This document shows, in pieces, positions 1 through 5,950 of a stretch of DNA of 25,954 bases. This DNA is from JASJHI01 sp033791105. GTDB lineage: Bacteria; Actinomycetota; Acidimicrobiia; Acidimicrobiales; Ilumatobacteraceae. The notes beneath the pieces were generated by a model. It saw only the letters and a program-made list of their open reading frames with translations. It did not search any database and was not told the DNA's origin. Numbering within the stretch: the first letter of the stretch is position 1; each line of letters starts with the position of its first letter. Made by a program: the position numbers and the translations under genes. The stretch is from NCBI GenBank assembly GCA_033791105.1, contig JASJHI010000426.1:1-25954 (forward strand), read 5' to 3'.

Positions 1-535
1 CGTCGTCGTCGGTGCCGGCCCCGGCGTCGTCGAAGGCGGTCGGGGCGGTGCGCGTAGTGCCGACCTGCGTTGTTGTCGGGGCCATCGCCGGCGTAGCGGT
101 AGGCGTGACGGCCTCGCCGGCTCGAGTTCCGGCGTCGGGAACACCGGCGGATGCCGAACCGTCGACGATCTCACAGTCGGCGACGAAGCGGTAGCCGCGA
201 CGGTGGACGGTCTTGATCACTCCCTGTTCACGGCCGCTGTCCCCAACCATCTGGCGCGCCGTCTTGATCCTGCTGGTCAAGGCCGACTCACTGACGAAGC
301 GATCCCCCCAGACGTTGTCGAGCAATTCTTCCTTCGGCACCAGCCGTTCGCGGTGTTCGACGAGGTATGCGAGCACGTCGAAGACCTGTGGCTCGACCTG
401 CACCTGCACACCGTCCACCCGGAGTTCGACACGGTCGAGATCGAGTTCACATCTCCCGAACCGCGCGATCACACCGCCATTCTTGCGCACCAGGGGGGTC
501 CGAGGACGATCCCCACCCTTCGCGCGGTTCTGCAT
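1..535 (-). CDS. Winged-helix (OmpR/PhoB-type DNA-binding domain) regulator, C-terminus cut by window edge
   Basis: Reading the minus strand from the ATG at 535 gives 178 codons with no stop before the left edge. Residues about 25-119 form a Trans_reg_C winged helix: an N-terminal beta strand region (RFGRCELDLDRVEL), the recognition-helix stretch around VSESALTSRIKTARQMVGD, and the wing signature IKTVHRRGYRFVA. An Ala/Thr/Pro-rich segment follows and looks like a linker, so a further domain probably lies outside the window. Proteins with this domain at the N-terminus, rather than after a receiver domain, include CadC-like one-component regulators and actinobacterial SARP-type proteins. Which type this is cannot be decided here. 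The ATG at 535 is preceded by GAGAG; a GTG at 472 is an alternative start. It lies 69 bp behind azlD on the same strand and may be the last gene of that operon. It is a natural candidate to bind the 11-bp repeats at 2656-2724. Confidence 0.85.
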   Translation of the reverse strand, partial: MQNRAKGGDRPRTPLVRKNGGVIARFGRCELDLDRVELRVDGVQVQVEPQVFDVLAYLVEHRERLVPKEELLDNVWGDRFVSESALTSRIKTARQMVGDSGREQGVIKTVHRRGYRFVADCEIVDGSASAGVPDAGTRAGEAVTPTATPAMAPTTTQVGTTRTAPTAFDDAGAGTDDD

Positions 536-604
536 GATCGTCTCTCGGGCTCGAAGGTCGGGTGGAGTCGGATCGCCGAGGCCGTCAGAGACTGCTGGTG
601 ACCG

Positions 605-919
605 TCAGAGACCGAGCAGAGTGAGCGCCCACATCACCGGGAACCCGACGAGCAGCGCGTGGAGGACATTGCCGGTACGCCGAACGACGACGAATCCCAC
701 TCCGATGGCGACGAGCTCGCTCATCGGCAGGGCCTCGATCTGCCCCTTTGAGGTGAATGCGGCCGACGCGACCAGCGCGGCGATCGCGGCGGGTCCGACC
801 AGCACCATCGCCTGATCGAGCCAGGCCGGCACGCTGCGATCGCCGAGCACGACGAACATGCTCGAACGGATCGCGTACGTGCCGACGCCGATCGCGGCGA
901 ACACGAGGAGAGCGGTCAT
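605..919 (-). CDS. azlD: AzlD-family branched-chain amino acid export subunit (copy 1)
   Basis: This is a 104-residue, very hydrophobic protein with about four membrane segments (roughly residues 2-18, 35-53, 66-80 and 86-102). The N-terminal GVGTYAIRSSMFVVLGDR resembles the conserved G-x-x-TY-x-x-R start of AzlD proteins, and the length is normal for the family. AzlD is the small partner of AzlC. The pair exports branched-chain amino acids and analogues in Bacillus (as YgaZH does in E. coli), but the substrate here is unknown. Its ATG overlaps the azlC stop (ATGA at 916-919), indicating translational coupling. Confidence 0.9.
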   Translation of the reverse strand: MTALLVFAAIGVGTYAIRSSMFVVLGDRSVPAWLDQAMVLVGPAAIAALVASAAFTSKGQIEALPMSELVAIGVGFVVVRRTGNVLHALLVGFPVMWALTLLGL

Positions 920-1689
920 GACGCCCTCCTCGAGACGAGCGCACCCGCACCGATGCCGCCGACAGCGGCGATGAGGACGGCACTGTTGAATGGCAGTCCG
1001 GCACCGATGACGACCAGCACCGAAGCGGCGGCCGCAGCGACGAGCGCCGGACGGGTCGGGGTCGACTTGGCGAGCATTCCGGCCAGCGCGAGCGGCGCTC
1101 CGATGTGGAGCCCGACACCTTCGGGGATCCGGGCTCCGGCGAAGATCGCTACCGATTGCGCGACCACCCAACCGGTGACGAGTAGTGCGGCCGCACCGGC
1201 GTAGTAGGCCTGGCGGTGACGACGGTCGAGGTCGCAGCGATCGAAGCGTGCCCCTGCGACGAAGTAGAGCGGGTCGATCAGCGGGATGGCGAGCAGCAGG
1301 CGGCGGCCGAGCGACTCCTCGCGGAACCACGGTGCCATCGCCGCGCTGTAGAGCACGATCCGGGCGTTGATGAGGAGCGCCGAGAACACGATGACGAACG
1401 GCGTCACCCCGTCGTCGAGCATCTGTACCGCCATCAGCTGCGCGGCACCGGCAAGAATCAGCGGGCCGCTGAGCAGGCCCTCGACCTGGCCGATCGACGA
1501 CGCCGCGAGCACAGCGCCGATCGTGAGCGCGAAGGGCAGGACGCTGAGGAGCATCGGCACCATGTCGCGAGCACCCTCGATCGCGGTTCCGGCGAGACGA
1601 GGCGTGGTCGCGACGGACGAAGTGGAAGGGGTCGCCGTGTGCGCCGTCGTGGTCGGGATCTCGGCGCACATGTTGGCAGCGGCGCCCAT
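916..1689 (-). CDS. azlC: AzlC-family branched-chain amino acid exporter, large subunit (copy 1)
   Basis: This is a 257-residue inner-membrane protein of the AzlC/YgaZ family, expected to form an exporter with AzlD. Family features include AGAAQLMAVQ in the second membrane segment and ALLINARIVLYSAAMAP, which matches the usual N-x-R-x-x-x-Y-x-x-x-x-x-P block. The first 40 or so residues are a polar Thr/Ala-rich tail before the first membrane segment, so an internal start at 1671 (MCAEI) is possible. I chose the ATG at 1689 because it overlaps the stop of the upstream PIG-L gene as TGATG. A second AzlCD pair lies at 17219-18261 and the two are clearly diverged. Confidence 0.9.
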   Translation of the reverse strand: MGAAANMCAEIPTTTAHTATPSTSSVATTPRLAGTAIEGARDMVPMLLSVLPFALTIGAVLAASSIGQVEGLLSGPLILAGAAQLMAVQMLDDGVTPFVIVFSALLINARIVLYSAAMAPWFREESLGRRLLLAIPLIDPLYFVAGARFDRCDLDRRHRQAYYAGAAALLVTGWVVAQSVAIFAGARIPEGVGLHIGAPLALAGMLAKSTPTRPALVAAAAASVLVVIGAGLPFNSAVLIAAVGGIGAGALVSRRAS

Positions 1690-2591
1690 CACGAAACTCC
1701 GGCCAACTCGCGGGCGGCGCCCTCGACCGTGGTGTGGGCGGCGTCGAAGGAGGCCGCCAGGGGGCACTCGGCCAGTTCGCCGGCCGTCGGGCGGCGGAAG
1801 ACCTCGTTGCGAGACCATTCCCGATACGTCTCCTCGCCCATCAGGGCGGCGAGACCGTCGGTCTGGCTGGCGTGGCCGGCGAGCGCCCTCCGCTTGCGAT
1901 CGACCTCGGCGTCGGTGAGCCGGGCTTCGAGGTCGACGCAGCTCTGGGGAATCGCCGGGCCGCCGCGGCCGCCGAAGTCATCGAAGACACCGATCTCGGC
2001 GTGCAGGTCGGCGAAGCGGTCCATGTAGGCCCGTGTCTGTGTGGCGTAGAGCAGGTCGATCCCCGGGACGAGGTCGGCGACACGACGGACGGCCTCGGTC
2101 GTCCACCTCGACACCGCACGGTGGTCGGGATGGTTCGTCATGCCGTCGGGGCCGAACGTCACCACGACGTCGGGGCGGGTTGCGACGAGCACGTCGACGA
2201 TCGCTTGCACGGCCAGTTCGTCGGCGACCAGGTCGCACTCCCCGTCGCGCATTCCGAGGAACCGCACGTCGTCGACGCCGACCTCTCCGAGGGCGGTGCG
2301 GAGTTCGGCCTCACGGAACGAGCCGAACTCGTCGCGATCGTAGAGATCGGGATCGGCGGTGCCCTTCTCACCCTTCGTCGCGGTGACCACGGTCACGTCG
2401 CCGCCCGCATCGGACACCCGACCCATCAAGCCGGCGGAGAGGTACGCCTCGTCGTCGGGATGTGCCCAGACACCGACCATCCGGCCGGGGACGGGCCGTG
2501 CCATCGGCATGACCTGGTTGCCGACCATGGTGTAGGAGGTCACGAAGTCGTGTGTGACCTGGGCATTTGTGACATTTCGGACGGTGCTCAT
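1689..2591 (-). CDS. PIG-L / LmbE family zinc deacetylase
   Basis: This 300-residue protein has the two diagnostic zinc and catalytic blocks of the PIG-L (LmbE) fold: AHPDDE at residues 43-48 and GPDGMTNHPDH at 147-157. Members remove an N-acetyl group from GlcNAc-type conjugates; in actinobacteria these include MshB (mycothiol synthesis) and Mca (mycothiol S-conjugate amidase). The exact substrate cannot be assigned from sequence, and there is no other mycothiol gene beside it. The ATG at 2591 is preceded by AGGAG with 6 bp spacing. It is the first gene of an operon with azlC and azlD, with a 1-bp overlap to azlC. Deacetylation followed by export of a small amine or amino acid is one reading of this pairing, but that is inference. 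Control probably comes from the repeat-rich divergent region just upstream. Confidence 0.9.
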   Translation of the reverse strand: MSTVRNVTNAQVTHDFVTSYTMVGNQVMPMARPVPGRMVGVWAHPDDEAYLSAGLMGRVSDAGGDVTVVTATKGEKGTADPDLYDRDEFGSFREAELRTALGEVGVDDVRFLGMRDGECDLVADELAVQAIVDVLVATRPDVVVTFGPDGMTNHPDHRAVSRWTTEAVRRVADLVPGIDLLYATQTRAYMDRFADLHAEIGVFDDFGGRGGPAIPQSCVDLEARLTDAEVDRKRRALAGHASQTDGLAALMGEETYREWSRNEVFRRPTAGELAECPLAASFDAAHTTVEGAARELAGVS

Positions 2592-2627
2592 CGGAATCTC
2601 CTGGCTGGTGTCGTGCTGACAGGGATC

Positions 2628-2633
2628 ACGGTA
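2628..2633 (-). promoter_or_regulatory. Candidate -10 element of the PIG-L-azlCD operon
   Basis: The minus strand carries TACCGT, which fits the actinobacterial TANNNT consensus, 36 bp upstream of the ATG at 2591. This would place transcription start near 2621. No good -35 is visible. The first 11-bp repeat (2656-2666) begins about where a -35 would lie, which would suit an activator-dependent promoter. Confidence 0.4.
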
Positions 2634-2655
2634 CGGAACGGCCGCCACCGAGTCT

Positions 2656-2688
2656 TGGAGCAAGTGTGGAGAACGTCTGGAGACCAGC
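2656..2688 (+). promoter_or_regulatory. Operator array A: three phased 11-bp direct repeats
   Basis: Three abutting 11-bp units are read on the plus strand: TGGAGCAAGTG (2656-2666), TGGAGAACGTC (2667-2677) and TGGAGACCAGC (2678-2688). All three start with TGGAG, and the outer two match the middle unit at 8 of 11 positions each. Exact 11-bp phasing of direct repeats is the known binding layout of OmpR/PhoB-type winged-helix regulators (for example the PHO box) and of SARP regulators. The array lies between the divergent PIG-L operon and the FAD monooxygenase. Confidence 0.7.
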
Positions 2689-2691
2689 TCG

Positions 2692-2724
2692 GACGATCTC
2701 CACATGTTCGCCAACCGCTCTCCA
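2692..2724 (-). promoter_or_regulatory. Operator array B: three phased 11-bp repeats in the opposite orientation
   Basis: On the minus strand, three abutting units follow the same consensus: TGGAGAGCGGT (2724-2714), TGGCGAACATG (2713-2703) and TGGAGATCGTC (2702-2692). They match TGGAGAACGTC at 8, 8 and 10 of 11 positions. Only 3 bp (2689-2691) separate this array from array A, so six units form a tail-to-tail block of 69 bp centred near 2690. The arrangement suits a regulator serving both divergent transcription units. Confidence 0.7.
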
Positions 2725-2807
2725 AGCCTTTCCGCCGGCGTTCCCGGAAGATGAGACCCATCAACCACACAAGTCGCCTTCGCGACCATCCCGGATCGGA
2801 CCATCCA

Positions 2808-4052
2808 ATGCCCTCCACCACGAATCCCTCCGCCAAGAACCCCTCGACACGGGTCAGCGACAGCCGGATCGATGCAGACCGCATCGACGACCACTACGAC
2901 GTCGTCGTGGTCGGGGCCCGCGCGGCCGGCGCGGCGACAGCGATGCTGCTCGCCAGGCGCGGCCTGCGGGTGCTCGCTGTCGACCGCTCGGCGTACGGCA
3001 GCGACACGCTCTCGACGCACTCGTTGGCGATCGCCGGCGTGCACCAACTGAGCCGCTGGGGCGTGCTCGACTCGATCCGCGAGTCGGGAACACCGGTCGC
3101 GAACGCGGTCAGGTTCCACTACGGGGAGGATGTGGTCACGCTCGACGTGCCGGCTCGCGGTGACATCGATGGGCTCTACTCGCCGCGGCGGACCGTGCTC
3201 GATTCCACACTCGTCGACCACGCGGTCGCATCCGGCGCGGATGTCCGGCACGGCGTGTCGATGGTCGACGTGATTCGGGACGAGACCGGACGGGTGACCG
3301 GCGTCGAAATCGACGTCGATCACGAGCGCCGCAGGGTCTCCGCCGACTGGGTGGTCGGTGCCGACGGCGCCAGGTCGAGAGTGGCCGCCAAGGTCGGCGC
3401 CGAGGTGACCTACGAAGAGCCGACCGGCGCGGCCGACATCTACTCCTACTGGGAGGGACTGCCCTCGGACGTGATCGAGAACTTCTATGCGCCAGGGCGC
3501 GCGGCGGGAATCATTCCGACGAACGACGGTGCGGCTGTCGTGTGGGTCGGCCTCACGCCCGAGATGTTCCGCGACGTTGCGAGAGGCAATCTCGCACCGA
3601 CGTACCACGCGATGATCGGTATGTTCCCCGAACTGGTCGAACGCCTGCGCACGGCGACCCGCGTCGGCGGATACCGGGGCTTCCCCGGAACGCCGGGATT
3701 CCTCCGCGAGCCCTCCGGCCCCGGCTGGGCGCTCGTCGGCGACGCCGGCTACTTCAAGGATCCGGTGAGTGCGCACGGGATCACCGACGCGTTCATCGGG
3801 GCCGAGCTGATCGCCGACGCGATCGGCGACATCATCCAGTGCGGCGTCGACGAGCGGGTCGCCCTCGCCGAGTACGCGCTCGAGCGCGACGCGATGGCCG
3901 CGGCGATGATGCCACCGGTCGTCGCGATCGCCGGACTCGGCTCGGACATGTCGCTCGTGCAGCGATCCTGGAAGGCGATGTCGGCCGCGATGCGCGACGA
4001 GTACATGATGCTCACCGGACGCGAGAGCGCCCGCCTCGCGCCCGCGGCCTGA
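2808..4052 (+). CDS. FAD-dependent monooxygenase (PHBH-fold, group A)
   Basis: This 414-residue flavoprotein shows all three FAD-binding landmarks of the p-hydroxybenzoate hydroxylase fold. VVVVGARAAGAATA (33-45) is the dinucleotide-binding loop, with GARAAG in place of GxGxxG as is common in this subgroup. GADGARSRV (184-192) is the DG motif and GDAGYFKDP (311-319) is the GD motif. Such enzymes hydroxylate or epoxidise aromatic or other small substrates using NAD(P)H and oxygen; some members are instead reductases or halogenases. The substrate is not evident. I chose the ATG at 2808. An ATG at 2751 would add 19 polar residues but has no properly spaced ribosome site. It is transcribed away from the PIG-L operon across the 11-bp repeat arrays. 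A strong inverted repeat follows its stop. Confidence 0.85.
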   Translation: MPSTTNPSAKNPSTRVSDSRIDADRIDDHYDVVVVGARAAGAATAMLLARRGLRVLAVDRSAYGSDTLSTHSLAIAGVHQLSRWGVLDSIRESGTPVANAVRFHYGEDVVTLDVPARGDIDGLYSPRRTVLDSTLVDHAVASGADVRHGVSMVDVIRDETGRVTGVEIDVDHERRRVSADWVVGADGARSRVAAKVGAEVTYEEPTGAADIYSYWEGLPSDVIENFYAPGRAAGIIPTNDGAAVVWVGLTPEMFRDVARGNLAPTYHAMIGMFPELVERLRTATRVGGYRGFPGTPGFLREPSGPGWALVGDAGYFKDPVSAHGITDAFIGAELIADAIGDIIQCGVDERVALAEYALERDAMAAAMMPPVVAIAGLGSDMSLVQRSWKAMSAAMRDEYMMLTGRESARLAPAA

Positions 4053-4075
4053 CCCTGCGGCCACACGTGTGATCC

Positions 4076-4114
4076 GGGTGCATTCCGTTCCGGAAGACGA
4101 GACGGAATGCACCC
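4076..4114. terminator. Perfect 13-bp inverted repeat (hairpin) after the FAD monooxygenase
   Basis: GGGTGCATTCCGT (4076-4088) and ACGGAATGCACCC (4102-4114) are exact reverse complements separated by 13 nt. The hairpin begins 24 nt after the stop codon and ends 24 nt before the DUF427 gene. There is no U-tract, which is usual for actinobacterial terminators. An operator for the DUF427 gene is the alternative. Confidence 0.6.
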
Positions 4115-4138
4115 AGATGGCCACGTGTTGTACCTCCT

Positions 4139-4870
4139 ATGACCAGCGCGCAGCCCTCGTCGGACCTCCGCATCGAGCTCAACCACCGCCGCATCCGTGG
4201 CATGTGGCGCGGGCAGACTGTGGTCGACACCACCGCGAGCAGGTTCGTGTGGGAGCACGCCTACTACCCGGCCTGGTACATCCCCTCCGAGGACATTGCG
4301 GGTGAGCTCGTCGCCAACGGCGAGACCTTCGAGTCCGCCCGCCGAGGGATCGGGACCCGCATCGACGTCGACCTCGGCGAGGGCAGCCTCGATGACGCCG
4401 GCTGGCGCCACCTCGACGCACCCGACGAGGAACTGCGCGGACTCGTTCGCCTCGAGTGGGATGCGCTCGACTCCTGGTTCGAGGAGGACGTCGAGGTGTT
4501 CGTCCATCCACGCAGCCCGGAGGTGCGCATCGACGTCTTGCCCTCATCGAGACATGTCCGCGTGCTCGTCGAAGGCGAGGTTGTCGCCGAGTCGGCGCGC
4601 GCGCGCATCCTCCACGAGACCGGCCTCACTCCGCGCTTCTACGTCCCCCAGACCGACGTGCGGATGGATCTGATGACCCCGACCGACACGTCGAGCGGAT
4701 GCCCCTACAAGGGGTGGGCAAACTATTGGTCGCTCACGATCGGTGACACCACATACGACGACATCGCCTGGGGCTACCGCACACCACTGCCGGAGTCGCG
4801 CGACGTGGCCGGTCTCGTCTGCTTCTTCAACGACCGGGTCGCGATCGAGGTCGACGGCGCGCGCTTGTAG
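4139..4870 (+). CDS. Tandem DUF427-domain protein
   Basis: This 243-residue soluble protein carries two copies of the DUF427 (beta-tent) fold. In the first half, RRIRGMWRGQTVVDTTASRF (about 17-36) leads to HAYYPAWYIPSEDI. In the second half, RHVRVLVEGEVVAESARARI (about 138-157) leads to TGLTPRFYVPQTDVRMDL, then CPYKGWANYWS (183-193) and the C-terminal AGLVCFFNDRVAIEVDG. The second copy is the better conserved and carries the CPYKG block. The biochemical function of DUF427 proteins is not established. The ATG at 4139 has no Shine-Dalgarno (the preceding bases are CCTCCT on the coding strand), so initiation may be leaderless or weak. It is flanked by hairpins on both sides, which suggests a single-gene transcription unit. 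Confidence 0.85.
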   Translation: MTSAQPSSDLRIELNHRRIRGMWRGQTVVDTTASRFVWEHAYYPAWYIPSEDIAGELVANGETFESARRGIGTRIDVDLGEGSLDDAGWRHLDAPDEELRGLVRLEWDALDSWFEEDVEVFVHPRSPEVRIDVLPSSRHVRVLVEGEVVAESARARILHETGLTPRFYVPQTDVRMDLMTPTDTSSGCPYKGWANYWSLTIGDTTYDDIAWGYRTPLPESRDVAGLVCFFNDRVAIEVDGARL

Positions 4871-4876
4871 AGCTTT

Positions 4877-4899
4877 CCCGCCATGATTCCAGTGGCGGG
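4877..4899. terminator. Hairpin terminator candidate after DUF427 gene
   Basis: CCCGCCA (4877-4883) and TGGCGGG (4893-4899) form a perfect 7-bp GC-rich stem with a 9-nt loop, starting 7 nt after the TAG stop. No U-tract follows. Confidence 0.6.
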
Positions 4900-4901
4900 G
4901 A

Positions 4902-4915
4902 TCCACTTCGGTGGA
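4902..4915. terminator. Second hairpin with a C(UUCG)G tetraloop
   Basis: TCCAC-TTCG-GTGGA forms a 5-bp stem closed by the exceptionally stable cUUCGg tetraloop, just 2 nt after the first hairpin. Two stacked hairpins in tandem favour a terminator between the DUF427 gene and the ABC operon. Confidence 0.5.
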
Positions 4916-4996
4916 GTTCGGCTCGATAGGGCCCTCGAAAGCACCGCGTCCGTCCGGTCGCTCCACCCCTTCCGCCCACTGCGAAGCTGTGCAGGT

Positions 4997-5950
4997 ATGA
5001 GCTCCGCGATCGCAACCCACGGCCTCACCAAGATCTACGGCGAGATCCGGGCGGTGGACGGCGTCGATCTCGACGTCCGCACCGGTGAGATCTTCGGTTT
5101 CCTGGGACCCAACGGTGCCGGCAAGTCCACGACGATCCGATGCCTCGTCGATCTGGCCCGCCCGACGAAGGGCAGCGCCGAGGTGCTCGGCCTCGACAGC
5201 CGCCGCGACACGATCGAGATCAGTCGGCGGATCGGCTATCTGCCGAGCGACATCGCGCTCTACGGCGACCTGACCGGACGCGAGTTCGTCGAGTACTTCG
5301 CCAACCTTCGCGGCGGCGTCGATCGACGGGTGATCGACGCGCTCGCCGAGCGGTTCTCGGCCGACCTCGACCGCAGGTGTAGCGAATACTCGTCGGGCAA
5401 CCGGCAGAAGGTCGGCTTGATTCAGGCATTCATGCACGAACCGGAGCTGCTGATCCTCGACGAGCCGACGTCGGGACTCGATCCGTTGGTGCAGACCGAG
5501 ATGCACGCGCTGATGGACGAAACGCGGGACGCGGGACGCACCGTGTTCCTGTCCAGCCACACGCTCTCGGAAGTCGACCGCGTCGCCGACCGAGTCGGCA
5601 TCATCCGTGAGGGCAAGCTGATCGAGGTCGCCGCGATCGACGACCTGAAGGCCAGGGCGATCCGCCGTCTCGAACTCGAGTTCGAGACGGCGCCCGAGCC
5701 GGCACCACTGCAGGCGGTCGCAGGAGTCCGCGACGTTTCCGTCGATGGGCTCGTTGCAACGGTCTCGTTCGACGGGCCGATCGACGAGATTCTCCGCGCG
5801 GCGACCGCGCTCGGCGTGGTCAACCTGCACAGCCACGACGCCGACCTGGAGGACATCTTCCTCACCTACTACCGCGACGACCGACCCCAGCGGGTGGACA
5901 CGAACAGTGCCGGCACGCCGGACACGGAGTCGGCCGATGTGGCGGGCTGA
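4997..5950 (+). CDS. ABC transporter ATP-binding protein (ABC-2 exporter type)
   Basis: This 317-residue ATPase has Walker A GPNGAGKST (37-45), a signature loop SSGNRQK (132-138) in place of the canonical LSGGQ, Walker B LLILDEPTSGLD (151-162) and the switch histidine in SSHTL (H188). The SSGNRQK variant is common in ATPases of ABC-2 drug or exotoxin-type exporters. A C-terminal region of about 100 residues after the nucleotide-binding domain (from about 215) is typical of this class. The ATG at 4997 puts the first strand of the nucleotide-binding domain at residue 5; an upstream in-frame start would overlap the terminator hairpins. The stop overlaps the permease start by 14 nt, so the two are co-translated partners. 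The exported substrate is unknown. Confidence 0.93.
   Translation: MSSAIATHGLTKIYGEIRAVDGVDLDVRTGEIFGFLGPNGAGKSTTIRCLVDLARPTKGSAEVLGLDSRRDTIEISRRIGYLPSDIALYGDLTGREFVEYFANLRGGVDRRVIDALAERFSADLDRRCSEYSSGNRQKVGLIQAFMHEPELLILDEPTSGLDPLVQTEMHALMDETRDAGRTVFLSSHTLSEVDRVADRVGIIREGKLIEVAAIDDLKARAIRRLELEFETAPEPAPLQAVAGVRDVSVDGLVATVSFDGPIDEILRAATALGVVNLHSHDADLEDIFLTYYRDDRPQRVDTNSAGTPDTESADVAG

Noticed and set aside
203..815. Plus-strand open frames at the left edge.
   Set aside because: The minus strand encodes an evident winged-helix domain and AzlD here; the plus frames carry only shadow composition.
1734..2700. In-frame extension of the FAD monooxygenase upstream over the PIG-L gene.
   Set aside because: The PIG-L gene on the other strand has intact catalytic motifs and a proper ribosome site; the extension has no domain and would cross the operator arrays.
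4912..4922. TGGAGTTCGGC, an 8/11 match to the operator consensus before the ABC operon.
   Set aside because: It is a single unit and its first bases belong to the UUCG hairpin; no 11-bp neighbour follows.
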